Below are positions 34,838 to 45,060 of a stretch of 64,000 nucleotides of DNA, in pieces; position 1 is the first letter of the stretch, and every line of letters starts with the position of its first letter. The translations under genes and the position numbers were made by a program. The stretch is from Trichomonas vaginalis G3 (Eukaryota; Parabasalia; Trichomonadida; Trichomonadidae), in contig NC_067208.1 in assembly GCF_026262505.1 (NCBI RefSeq), forward strand, positions 3,047,962-3,111,961. Reading direction: 5' to 3'. The notes under the pieces are model-generated. The model was not told where the DNA came from, did not search any database, and saw only the letters and a program-made list of their open reading frames with translations.

Positions 34838-35815
34838 ATGAAACATCATGGCAAAACTTGGTCAGATAAAATAAAAAAAATGTACGAATCAGCTGAGCCA
34901 CTTCTTGATAAGAATTCTGTTAGTAAGAAAGGTTGCTGTCAGATAACTATGATTTGTTTATGCTTATGCACTACAATTCTATGCATATTAGTGACTACAG
35001 CGACTGTCATCTTTATTGCAGTGGCTATAATGAAGAAAAACAAAGATATTAGCACACACAGAATCGTTATTGGTCTATCGACATTCAGATTAAATGAAAA
35101 TGAAACCGGTAAGTTCAACACATCAGATTATTCTTTTGATGACCTAGAATATATCGATGCAATTCAAAAAGCTGGCGCAACTCCAATTACATTACCTGTG
35201 TTAACAAATCTTTCAATTGATTTGATTGAAAGACAGTTGGATTTGATTGATGCTTTATATATTCCAGGTGGTTACGATATAACGCCATCATTATATGGAC
35301 AAGATCCAACTCCTTTCTTGGATACAACCAATTATGCTACAGATATTTACATGTTACAGCTCATAAAATCTGCATATGCAAGAGGAATTCCAATATTAGG
35401 TACTTGCAGAGGCATGCAAATGATTAATGTTGCATTTGGAGGAACTTTGTATCAAGATCTTTCATTAACTCCAAATAAATTACCTTCAAGAATTCATTAC
35501 CAAACTGACAACGGATGTATTCCTAACCATACAATAAATATCAATCAAAATACTGTCCTCGCAGAAATATTCCCTAATACTCCTTCCATGAGTGTCAATT
35601 CATTCCATCATCAATGTATCGATAAAGTTGCCGATGGATTTGTCATTGATGCTATGTCTCCTGATGGAATAATTGAATCCTTCCATAAGCAGGAAGGTAG
35701 TTTTGTTTTTGGAGTTCAATTCCACCCAGAATTGTTTTTAGTATGCTCAAACTCATTCTTACCAGTATACCAACGCTTAGTTGAAGAGGCTAAGAAATAT
35801 GCTAGAACAAAATAG
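34838..35815 (+). CDS. Membrane-anchored class-I glutamine amidotransferase-like protein (peptidase C26)
   Basis: 325 residues from ATG 34838. An N-terminal cytosolic tail precedes one transmembrane helix (about 37-65, MICLCLCTTILCILVTTATV). The catalytic domain follows: a PGGYDITPSLYG oxyanion region, the nucleophile elbow GTCRGMQM (C190), and FHPE with H296 and E298. This is the gamma-glutamyl-GABA hydrolase (PuuD)/gamma-glutamyl hydrolase type, which cleaves gamma-glutamyl amide bonds. The membrane anchor is unusual for the enzyme and would put the active domain outside the cytosol or in a vesicle lumen. The triad is complete. Confidence 0.85.
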   Translation: MKHHGKTWSDKIKKMYESAEPLLDKNSVSKKGCCQITMICLCLCTTILCILVTTATVIFIAVAIMKKNKDISTHRIVIGLSTFRLNENETGKFNTSDYSFDDLEYIDAIQKAGATPITLPVLTNLSIDLIERQLDLIDALYIPGGYDITPSLYGQDPTPFLDTTNYATDIYMLQLIKSAYARGIPILGTCRGMQMINVAFGGTLYQDLSLTPNKLPSRIHYQTDNGCIPNHTININQNTVLAEIFPNTPSMSVNSFHHQCIDKVADGFVIDAMSPDGIIESFHKQEGSFVFGVQFHPELFLVCSNSFLPVYQRLVEEAKKYARTK

Positions 35816-36774
35816 ATTTTGTATGGTTGAATAGAGTCAAAGTTATTTATTAGAGTTTTAGCTAAAATCACTTAGTAAATTATAAACTTCTTTTGCTTAT
35901 ACATAAATTTCATGATCACCAATCTGAACAAAATAGTTTTTAAATCTTAATCCGTGAAAAATATCTGATGAATCCTTATAATTTTAAAGAATTTGGAATT
36001 GATTTAAGTTTTAATGGTTGTTTAATGCTGAATTACATCTTCATGTATGTCATTAATCATAATATATAAAAATTCAATATTTGAAAAACATGAATTTAAA
36101 GATAACTGACCGTAATTATTAAATTAATTCAAAATTGATTACATTTTGTCGTTTTATTAATGGAATAAATTGATTTGTTCAGTCAAAAAATTGGATTCAA
36201 TAAGAAAAACCTCCAAAAAAATTACAAAAAATAAAATGCCGTTATCAAAATTGTTGAAATCGAGTTCATTTTTCGAATTTCAAAAAAAATTTGGAATTTT
36301 AAGAAGGGTTCAAAATGACGGATTTGCTTCGAAATGAAGAGTATCGACACTCTACGTCTTCATTTTAGCGATTTACAATACCATTTTGAATAAGCAGGTA
36401 AACAATGCGAAAATCATAGATCTTCCAATGCAAAACTATTCGGAACTCATGAGCCAAAAGATCACATCGCTTGATTACGCGCTCATTTATAATTTACAAT
36501 TTTTGACGTCATATTCCACTCGAAATCACTTAATTATTCCGCCAAATCGTATTGATTCTACACAAAAAGACATGTATTGTTATTAAAACAATTCGTTTTC
36601 ACATTTTATTTGAAAATTTCTGAAAATAATCAAAGCACAAGCTTAATTCTCAGACCGTTCATTCTTATACACGTAGCCTTACAATAATTTCCATCTACAA
36701 TGATACGATGAAAAAAAATTTTCGTATCATATGGAGAAACAAAAAAAGTGACAATTTTTTTTTCAAAAATAAAA
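35816..36774. other. Host spacer, no gene
   Basis: About 960 bp of AT-rich DNA. The only notable item is a short hairpin near 36335-36366 with arms AATGAAGA and TCTTCATT enclosing GAGTATCGACACTC. The short frame at 36386-36586 has no support. Confidence 0.6.
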
Positions 36775-38607
36775 ATGAGTGATATTGTCTCTGCTTGCAA
36801 GAAAGATTCATTCGTACAAGTGGAAAAGGCATTATCAGATCCAAAAAACATAAATGAAGAGTTTTCAGATAAAAATGGCAAGAAATTTACTCCATTAACT
36901 TGGGCTTGCGAAAAAGGAATAGTTTCTCTCGTAGAAATGATGGTAAAGAAAGGTGCGAACCCAAATGTCTCATTTATCCAATCAGATGGCAAAGAAATCG
37001 CTGTAATTGATTGGGCTTCTTTACAAGACAATGGATCGCTCTTAGAAGTGCTCCTTAAGCATGGGTGCATGCTTACACCTTATTCCTTCCAAATTGCTCA
37101 AACAAAAGAAGAAAAAAACGTTTTATACGTTTTTTCAGACAAAATCAAAGAAACTATCAAGCGAATGTACAAATCTCATAACTACATGGCATTTGAGGAC
37201 AAGCTTATCGACTTTTCTACCGATAATTTATACGTATTTGCCTTTAATACCGGCCAAGCTAATTTCTTAGCTGCAAGACGCCATAATAAGGTAGTTATTG
37301 TCGATGCCGGCGAAGATGGTGGCGAAATCATCAAGAAATACAGAGAAACAAAGAAAGATTACGCTAAAGTTATTGAAGAATCAGATAAATTGATTTTTGA
37401 GCTCAACAAATTCCTCGAATGCCCAGGCAAGGTCAAGAACATGTTCAAAACAAACTCTAGAGCCGAGCCAAAGGGCCAATACAGAAAAGTTTTAAAATTC
37501 GTCCGAAAAACGGGAACTACAGAACAAAAGGCGTTGATCGCGTCTATAGAGAACATGACCGTCGATCAGAAGCCCGAAATTCTCGAAATTATAGAGAAAA
37601 TTAAGGATATTTCCAGAAATCTCGAAAAAGAACGTCAAAGACAAGAGTTCAACCTCGTTTTCGATGGCTCATCTGTAGAACAGGTCTTTATCACCCATTC
37701 CCACTTGGATCACTTCTCATATCTCGATGATTTGTTTAATGATTTCGGAAAATCTTTCCAGGACACAAAATATTTACTCGGAGGTGAAGTGGACAATTGG
37801 AAAGGTGAAATGATCGAAAGATTATTCAAATTAATCGGAAAAGATAAATTTGAGTTCATAGGACGCGAATACGACTCTAGAACGTACAAGTATCTCGATG
37901 GCTTGGATGTGAAAGTCTGGGGACAAGATTTTCCTGAAGATTTATCTCATAAAAACCAAATTTCGCTTTTTGTGACAATTGACATCAATGGAAGACGCGT
38001 AATGTTCACAGGAGATGCAGAAGGATGTCATTTGAAGCGTTTGAGGATCGATAGACCTGATATGAAATCAAATACGGAAATTGAAGCGTTTTTAACTGAT
38101 GTAGAGGCTACAATTAAACAGAATAGGCTTTCTAAGACCAATTCCACGGATATTGTCTATCAGAAACTGAAGGAATTCAAGGAAAAGAACAAATTCGAGG
38201 TAAATCTTGAAGAAATCGTTCATCAGATGCTTGGTCTTGAGGAAACAGTACTTATATTTGAACCACATCACGGTTCACTGACGGAAAACTCACATGACGT
38301 TTATAAATATTTTTCATCCCAAAATCCGAGAAAAGTTTTCTGTATTTTGAGCTATCCACAAGCTAAAGATTACCTCCCTAAGAAGGAATCCTTCGACGAT
38401 CGCGTGAAAGAGCCAAAAGTCAAAGAACATCCAGTTGTATACGCCGCATTCGGAAATATCCCAACAATGAACGTCACAACAGATCCAGTCTACACAACTG
38501 GTGCATGTGGCGACGGAATGTACGTGTTCTCTCTCTCCCAGGACGGCGAAAAACTCTCTGTTTTAGATTTGACAGGAGAAAAACCTCAGTGGGAGAAAAT
38601 ATATTAG
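36775..38607 (+). CDS. Ankyrin-repeat + metallo-beta-lactamase protein
   Basis: 610 residues from ATG 36775 (MSDIVSACKKDSFVQVEKAL). Residues 1-110 hold two or three ankyrin-type repeats (TPLTWACEKGIVSLVEMMVK). From about 145 a ComEC-like metallo-beta-lactamase fold begins (FNTGQANFLAARRHNKVVIV, DAGEDGG). The metal ligands are visible in THSHLDH (H308, H310, D312, H313), FTGDAEG (D414) and EPHHGS (H498/H499). Two charged helical inserts lie at about 190-290 and 425-475. It is probably a hydrolase of an unknown phosphodiester or nucleotide substrate. The frame is intact with a full ligand set. The domain pairing is uncommon outside trichomonads as far as I know. Confidence 0.8.
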   Translation: MSDIVSACKKDSFVQVEKALSDPKNINEEFSDKNGKKFTPLTWACEKGIVSLVEMMVKKGANPNVSFIQSDGKEIAVIDWASLQDNGSLLEVLLKHGCMLTPYSFQIAQTKEEKNVLYVFSDKIKETIKRMYKSHNYMAFEDKLIDFSTDNLYVFAFNTGQANFLAARRHNKVVIVDAGEDGGEIIKKYRETKKDYAKVIEESDKLIFELNKFLECPGKVKNMFKTNSRAEPKGQYRKVLKFVRKTGTTEQKALIASIENMTVDQKPEILEIIEKIKDISRNLEKERQRQEFNLVFDGSSVEQVFITHSHLDHFSYLDDLFNDFGKSFQDTKYLLGGEVDNWKGEMIERLFKLIGKDKFEFIGREYDSRTYKYLDGLDVKVWGQDFPEDLSHKNQISLFVTIDINGRRVMFTGDAEGCHLKRLRIDRPDMKSNTEIEAFLTDVEATIKQNRLSKTNSTDIVYQKLKEFKEKNKFEVNLEEIVHQMLGLEETVLIFEPHHGSLTENSHDVYKYFSSQNPRKVFCILSYPQAKDYLPKKESFDDRVKEPKVKEHPVVYAAFGNIPTMNVTTDPVYTTGACGDGMYVFSLSQDGEKLSVLDLTGEKPQWEKIY

Positions 38608-39174
38608 AATAAAACTGTCTTTATTAATTTTGATACACTTTGATAATTTCGGACGCGTCATTTTTGGACTATATTCACGCCCCTATTTATGCCACTTTTT
38701 AGAATGAACCTGTGCATCATTTCAGAAATCTTTTATGAAATAAGATTTCCAAAATCAAAGGGACTGTAATGCTTACTTGCACAGGCATATCATTTCATGG
38801 CTTAAATTAATCAATTGATTTATTTTGGTAATGTGATCTGAAAAATAGGGATTTCATAATTTTTCGGATGGTATATTTTTATTCTCCAAGTAAAGATAAA
38901 ACAGATCCAAAAATTTAAGAGGAATTGAATTTGTATTTTTTGAGAATGAATTGAAAAATGGAGAGAGGGTCAAAGTTGCTATTTGTCACTTTTCCACAAG
39001 AATATAATGGGGAAAAAGTTATCATATAGTTGATCTCATTCACTGAGGTGAGAGATGCATGTAGTGTAATGGGATAAACAGTGGGATTGTTGCTCTAAGT
39101 CCTAGGTTCGAGAATCAAAATCAGTTGAAATCATTGCAGCATATGGATTTTCCGGGATTAGTTCTCTTTCCTCA
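38608..39174. other. Host spacer with a tRNA-like scrap
   Basis: No gene. At about 39055-39115 there are A-box-like (TAGTGTAATGGGATAA) and B-box-like (GGTTCGAGAATC) words at roughly tRNA spacing, but no consistent cloverleaf. Confidence 0.5.
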
Positions 39175-39594
39175 GTCTTCATTCCAAAGAGTGTTATTTC
39201 TATTCATCATTCTGCTTTCTTCTATTGTGATCATCTTCGTAATGTCACATTCGAAACAGGTTCTAAGTTGACACACATCATGAACGAAAGTTTTGCTATC
39301 ACAAACATCACATCTATCGAAATTCCACACACAATCACATTCATTGGTCACCACGCATTCTACAACTGTCCTCTGCTCTCTTCATTCTCTGCATGCACAT
39401 TCAACACCATCGACACAAGTAATGTCTTCGAACTCTCCAACAAACTTCGAAACATCATTGTTTCAGTTTACTATCCAATTGATTCATTCAGTGACCTTCC
39501 AGTTGTTCGTTCTCAGCAATTTTGCAAACAACTCAGCAGTTCTCTGAAATGTCCCAACTCCAACAATCTTATCATTCCATATCATTTCCAACTT
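39175..39594 (+). pseudogene. Duplicated fragment of the Gly-rich/LRR gene
   Basis: 420 bp almost identical to 40879-41298 at a constant offset of 1704 bp, without indels (one difference seen near the start). It holds only the C-terminal BspA-type leucine-rich-repeat part of the downstream gene, with no start codon context or Gly-rich part. The edges match neither gene borders nor repeats. It is a recent truncated duplicate, open in the LRR frame but probably not expressed as such. Confidence 0.85.
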
Positions 39595-39843
39595 CTTCTT
39601 TCTTTTCTAATTTTCGAAATTTAATAAAAAATTTATTGTTTGATTAAATTTTTCCTTGCCATCAACGATCGTTTAATTAATCTCTCAAATATTTGAATAA
39701 CAATTGAATCTGATTTGATTTTTTGAGAATGAATTGAAAAATGTAAATATTCAAAAATTTATGAACTCCCATTTGCTGCTCGCGTAGCAGCATTTAGGAG
39801 GTGAATCATAATATTTAATACATTTATATCTATTCTAAATTAA
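39595..39843. other. Host spacer upstream of the Gly-rich/LRR gene
   Basis: AT-rich. It contains TGCTGCTCGCGTAGCAGCA, a short hairpin (arms TGCTGC and GCAGCA) near 39774-39793, about 50 bp upstream of the ATG. Confidence 0.5.
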
Positions 39844-41346
39844 ATGACAACATCAAATACTGCTAAATTTGATTTTCAATTCACAAACGACGTTCAAACA
39901 GTAACATTAAGTCCCGGACGATACCTTTTAGAATGTTGGGGTTCACAAGGTGCTGGATTTAATGTACTCAGCACAGCTACCGATGCAGGTATTGGTGGCA
40001 AAGGTGGTTACTCTAAAGGAATCCTTACTTTATCAGAATCTACAAATATTTTTGTTTATGTTGGTGGCACAGGAACTACTACAAACACTCCAGGTACAAT
40101 TGGCAAAGGTGGATTCAATGGTGGTGGTTCTGCATGGTGCACACAATATTCAGGTGAGCCAGGATCAGGTGGTGGAGGTGCAAGTGATATCAGATTAAAC
40201 ACAGAATCACTTCATTCACGTGTTATTGTTGCCGGTGGTGGTGGTGGAGGAGGAGAAGATAAAGACGATTACGGCGGATTTGGTGGCGGAATCGAAGGTG
40301 GATTTAATTATGGAAAGAATTGGTCCCCTGGAAATCAGTTCAATTCAGGAAATAAAGGTTCAGGAGGTCGATTTGGATATGGCGCACACACCGATTGGAA
40401 TGGTGGTGGTGCTGGTGGCGGTTGGTATGGTGCAAATGCAATAAATGGCAGTGATACAGAGTATACCAGTGGCCGTGCAGAGGATACTAATGGTGGATCA
40501 GGAGGAAGTGGGTATGTTTACACAGAATCAACATCATCATATTATCCAGACTGTCTTCTTTCTCCAGATTATTACCTTGAAGAAGCCGAAACCATTCCTG
40601 GCAACACAACTATCACCGAACCAGATGGCACAACAAGTGTTGGCCATTCCGGCAACGGATTTGTTAGAATTACCATACTAAGTTTTATTCCAGTTTCATA
40701 TACATTCAAAAATGGAACAACGACATATTTGACATTTGATAACGAAACATGTGGAGTCAAAGCTAATAATAATCGATATTCATGTCTCAAAGATATTTCG
40801 ATCCCAGAATCCATAAGAAATTTCACAGTTGTTTCCATTTTAGGAAGATCTTTTGCCGGTGATCATTGTCTTGAATCCGTCTTCATTCCAAAGAGCGTTA
40901 TTTCTATTCATCATTCTGCTTTCTTCTATTGTGATCATCTTCGTAATGTCACATTCGAAACAGGTTCTAAGTTGACACACATCATGAACGAAAGTTTTGC
41001 TATCACAAACATCACATCTATCGAAATTCCACACACAATCACATTCATTGGTCACCACGCATTCTACAACTGTCCTCTGCTCTCTTCATTCTCTGCATGC
41101 ACATTCAACACCATCGACACAAGTAATGTCTTCGAACTCTCCAACAAACTTCGAAACATCATTGTTTCAGTTTACTATCCAATTGATTCATTCAGTGACC
41201 TTCCAGTTGTTCGTTCTCAGCAATTTTGCAAACAACTCAGCAGTTCTCTGAAATGTCCCAACTCCAACAATCTTATCATTCCATATCATTTCCAACTTAA
41301 AAAATTATTAAGTATTTGGCCAGTTCTTACGACTGGCAAAAGATAA
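39844..41346 (+). CDS. Glycine-rich domain + BspA-like leucine-rich-repeat protein
   Basis: 500 residues from ATG 39844. Residues 1-275 form a Gly-rich domain with conserved FTNDVQTVTLSPGRYLLECW at the start, ECWGSQGAG, then VAGGGGGGGE and GGSGGSGYVY. This is the ALK/LTK-type Gly-rich module that is common in trichomonads. Residues 290-480 are BspA/LRR_5 repeats (SIPESIRNFTVVSILGRSFA, then FIPKSVISIHHSAFFYCDHL and IEIPHTITFIGHHAFYNCPL). No signal peptide or membrane anchor is seen. Such proteins are often surface or adhesion candidates, but the localisation here is not shown. A truncated copy lies 1.7 kb upstream. Confidence 0.85.
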   Translation: MTTSNTAKFDFQFTNDVQTVTLSPGRYLLECWGSQGAGFNVLSTATDAGIGGKGGYSKGILTLSESTNIFVYVGGTGTTTNTPGTIGKGGFNGGGSAWCTQYSGEPGSGGGGASDIRLNTESLHSRVIVAGGGGGGGEDKDDYGGFGGGIEGGFNYGKNWSPGNQFNSGNKGSGGRFGYGAHTDWNGGGAGGGWYGANAINGSDTEYTSGRAEDTNGGSGGSGYVYTESTSSYYPDCLLSPDYYLEEAETIPGNTTITEPDGTTSVGHSGNGFVRITILSFIPVSYTFKNGTTTYLTFDNETCGVKANNNRYSCLKDISIPESIRNFTVVSILGRSFAGDHCLESVFIPKSVISIHHSAFFYCDHLRNVTFETGSKLTHIMNESFAITNITSIEIPHTITFIGHHAFYNCPLLSSFSACTFNTIDTSNVFELSNKLRNIIVSVYYPIDSFSDLPVVRSQQFCKQLSSSLKCPNSNNLIIPYHFQLKKLLSIWPVLTTGKR

Positions 41347-41659
41347 GTCAATATGAATCAATATAAATATGTTGGAATATGAATAAAAATCTTTGTTTAT
41401 ATTTTTCTATTTCTTTCTGAAAGCATAGATATTAATTTCCTTAGTAATCGGATACAATTTCCTTTAAAATATTATCCGAAAGCTATTACATTAGAGAATT
41501 TTCTCTTATATGAATAATTAGTTTCAATTTTCTTATGAAAAATTGTCAAATTTCAAAATTTCGACTAAATTTAAGATTATTATATAAATCGGGTTATATA
41601 TTTTACAATTGAATCATAAACTTTACAACACATAAAAATATGTCACTTTTTCAATTTTC
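41347..41659. other. Host spacer, no gene
   Basis: AT-rich spacer between the Gly-rich/LRR gene and the membrane-protein gene. I see nothing else in it. Confidence 0.6.
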
Positions 41660-42445
41660 ATGTTTTTCTTTTTGAATTCTTTGGTTAAATCCAATTCACT
41701 TTTAGATCCAATTTCTGCCAACTGCGGTCAATTGGTTTTAAATGGCAACACCAATCATGATTTTTTACAAATTACGAACAAATCAAAACTTTATATTCAA
41801 ACACAGAAATTTTACCTAACTGAACGTCTCTTTTATCAAGTAAAAGGTAGCAATGAAAAAGTTAGTATGAAAGCTGACCAAAATTATACATTTACTGAAG
41901 ATATTTCAATAATTCAAGAAACAAAATTAGGCGGAAGATCATTAATTTACTACTGGACAGTTCCTAATACGGATAAATGCGATTTTGCCTATTCAATTAT
42001 TAATCAAAAGAAAGTTCACGTTCGAGATTTCAATCAAAACGAATCAATAACTAGATGCTACATGTTTTCAATGCTTGGAGATACAAAGATCACTTATTCT
42101 GTACCACAATACTACTCTGCTCAGGCAAATAAGCACTTTTACCTTAGAGTACCAGATAACCAGAATTACTCAATTACAGTTGCCACATTAAATCAGAAAT
42201 ATGGAGCATTTAATGTTTCCATTAGTAGATTTGATGATCTCTCAGCTAAACTCCCAGATATCGAAGTTTATTCCGTAGATAACGTTTTATGGTGGGTCTG
42301 GACACTTTTGTTTGGAACATCCGGATTTATTATGTTTATTCTTACTATTTGTATGCTCAGGAGACCAACTCCAGAGAAAGATTATATTTATTATTGGGGA
42401 CCAAGTCAGTCCTCCCTCACATCAACACTCCTCGGCGAAATATAA
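41660..42445 (+). CDS. Single-pass membrane protein, unknown
   Basis: 261 residues from ATG 41660. A short hydrophobic N-terminus (MFFFLNSLVKSNSLLDPISA) may be a weak signal peptide. The next 185 residues are Asn- and Thr-rich with several N-glycosylation sites (NYT, NYS, NVS). One transmembrane helix follows at about 208-232 (WWVWTLLFGTSGFIMFILTI), then a short cytosolic tail with tyrosines (KDYIYYWGPSQSS). A type-I surface or endomembrane protein is likely. No family recognised. Confidence 0.65.
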   Translation: MFFFLNSLVKSNSLLDPISANCGQLVLNGNTNHDFLQITNKSKLYIQTQKFYLTERLFYQVKGSNEKVSMKADQNYTFTEDISIIQETKLGGRSLIYYWTVPNTDKCDFAYSIINQKKVHVRDFNQNESITRCYMFSMLGDTKITYSVPQYYSAQANKHFYLRVPDNQNYSITVATLNQKYGAFNVSISRFDDLSAKLPDIEVYSVDNVLWWVWTLLFGTSGFIMFILTICMLRRPTPEKDYIYYWGPSQSSLTSTLLGEI

Positions 42446-43374
42446 CCTTTCGAATAAATTTTTAATTTTATGTTTTAAAATTACGAATTTTTATTGGAAA
42501 ATCCAAAAAATTTACTTATGATTTACTGATTTTCGACTAGTGTTTAGATCTAGAGAATGAATAATTAAGGAAATTTTTGCAAATCTAGTGCCTATTAATA
42601 AAAATTTTGATCTTTGTGCTGAGTTTTTAGTAAAATCGGGAATTTAAATGCTAGAATATATTATTTAGCATGAATATAAGTTATGTTAGATTAATTAATA
42701 TCATATGACTATTGATTTTCTTAGATATCGAAATTATACTGAAGAAATCTCAAAATCAGAACTCCAAAATCAACAACTTTACTCCATTAGACCAAAACTT
42801 TTAAATGGCCCAAAGTTGAATTTTTTGAGTTTTCGAGGGTATCTTATCAAGGATGAAAATGAAAAAAACCAAGAAAAAGAATGACATCATAATTTAGGTC
42901 TATTAGATGATATATAATAAAAGCATCCTCAAGAGTTTGCGAAATTACTGTAGAACATATTGATTATTTCCTTTCTTATCAATGATTCAAATGTCATTCG
43001 GCATTAGAAAGCAGAAATAATCACATACCTGAGAATTGTTTGTATCATTGATGAAAAGTTGGATAGGTGTGTTTTTCACAAAATAATTCTTCCTATTGTA
43101 AATAAATTTAGCAAGAAGATAGACATATATCTTACATTTTTGTTTGTATTCATTGTGATACTGAAATTAAAGTTAAAAAATTGGTTGGAAAGAAAATATA
43201 AGTTTATTATTCTAACAAATAAGTAATTACAAAGTCATTTCATCACGAAATGCATAAGAATTGAAATATTGTTCATCTCTATTGATAACAAAACTAAAAT
43301 AAATTATATATAAAAAAAATTTTCGAAAAAAATCAAAGGATTCAAAAACAAATGAATCCATAAGATGTAAAATA
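42446..43374. other. Host spacer, no gene
   Basis: About 930 bp of AT-rich DNA between two convergent genes. No gene or repeat seen. Confidence 0.6.
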
Positions 43375-44283
43375 TCATTCGAAAGTATACTGCTTCACCG
43401 ATGGCGAGAAAATCTTGTGAGAAGACCGAATTGAAGGCAAAGAGATCGGAGTTTTTGATTTCGGCCTTATTTGGGTTGAAGAACGTCGTATCGTCATGAA
43501 TGGATGGAAAAGAATACTTTCTGTCGAAATTCTTTCTGTTGGATTAACCTTCAATATTTGACGGAGTAAATCGATTTCTGATCGTATTAAGTATTCAGGA
43601 ATGAATACATATCCCGAGACAATCTGTTTCATCATTATATTTCGATCATTTGAAGTCCATGGAGTCTTCCCAACAATTAAATAGTATAAAATAATGCCTA
43701 ATGACCAGATATCAGCTTTAGGAGCATCGTATTTGATATTACATAGGCATTCGGGTGCAGAGAAGTGCATTGTTCCGCAAAATTCTGATATTTTTTCACC
43801 TGGAGAAAAAATATGAGAAAGACCGAAATCTCCGACTTTAACTATAGGAAATTTTGATACTAGAATGTTTTCTGGCTTCAAATCAAGATGCGCAATACCA
43901 ATTGAGTGTAAATAATGAACTGCTTCGACTATTTGCCTGAAAACATCAACAGCATCTTCTATAGCAAGTAATCCGTGAGTGTTGATGTAATTTGCTAAAT
44001 CACCTTCAGGACAATATTCAAAGATTTGATAAAAGTTTGTTTGATCAGAGAATTTTGAATAAAGAGTGACTATATTAGGGTGATGATTAAGTTTCTCATA
44101 TGCGATCAAATCATGCGGCTTTCCATTATTCAGTTATGAAAGCGGAATCACTTTTAATGCGAATTCTTGATGAGTTTTGATTTCCCTGATGAGATAGACT
44201 TCACCATAACTGCCAGCACCTATCTTTCTGATTTTTTTGAACCGAGCCACCAATTCTTGATAGCTCGAAACTAAGACATTCAT
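43375..44283 (-). pseudogene. CAMK-like protein kinase interrupted by one stop codon
   Basis: From ATG 44283 one frame encodes a whole kinase domain. The Gly-loop is IGAGSYGEVYL (about 21-31), then FALKVIPL with the ATP-binding Lys at 44, then a TAA at codon 50 (44134-44136), then the rest in the same frame. The rest contains HLDLKPEN as catalytic loop (Leu in place of the HRD Arg), DFGLSH, and an activation segment ending in SAPE. No intron signals (GTATGT, ACTAAC) are seen near the stop. So this is a young pseudogene, a sequencing error or a read-through case. The C-terminal tail is Ser-rich. CAMK/SNF1-like is the best guess. Confidence 0.8.
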
Positions 44284-45060
44284 TTTCAATAATGTTATAT
44301 TTCAAAAAAAATTTGCGGATTTAACGATAAAATCATTCTCAAAACTTCGTGATAGTTTGCATTAAATATTTAAAATCGATAAGGGTAGTAAAGCAATTGA
44401 TGATTTACATGCTTATTGAATTTCGATAACGAAGATTATTATTGTCATTGTTAGAAAGTGTTGCTAATTATTAATTCCAATTTATTGGATTTTTGAATGA
44501 ATTAATTTCAATCCACTTTGAAAAGATATTTAAAGAGATTCCTACTACATCATACAAAATGCATACAAATTCTTAGAACCATATCAAACAATTATTTTTC
44601 AATGCGATTGAAAATTTTTAACCGACTAATACTAATATTATTTATCAATAACATATTACAATTTTAAAATAATTTTGAAAAGTACAATACCAGATAATGA
44701 ACCGCAATAGCAACATTAATCAACAAAGCAAGTAGTTGGAATAACCGATCAACTGTTATTTTTTCAAATTATTGCTATTTTATTTTTCGCGAATTAATTT
44801 TCGAGGCATAATTCATTTTTACATGTATAATTTTCATATACTCGTGAAGTATCCCCAGAAAAACTTTTGTCATGCTTGATTAAACACATTTCCAAAATAA
44901 AATAATTTGACATCTAAATAAAAACCAATTTCATATATGGATTTGTCCTTATATATCTATAGATATTATAGTCTTCATGCGAAATTGCATATTAACTAAT
45001 TCCATAAGATTTTTTTTTATATTCCAAAACAAAAATATAAATATAACATAAAAAAATGAA
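44284..45060. other. Host spacer, no gene
   Basis: About 780 bp, AT-rich. Nothing recognised. Confidence 0.6.

Noticed and set aside
36386-36586. 66-codon frame upstream of the ankyrin/lactamase gene
   Set aside because: Short, with no recognisable domain or context. Could be chance in AT-rich DNA.
39055-39120. tRNA-like A-box and B-box words
   Set aside because: GGTTCGAGAATC and TAGTGTAATGGG are at about the right spacing, but no acceptor, anticodon or T stem pairs properly. At best a decayed tRNA-derived scrap.
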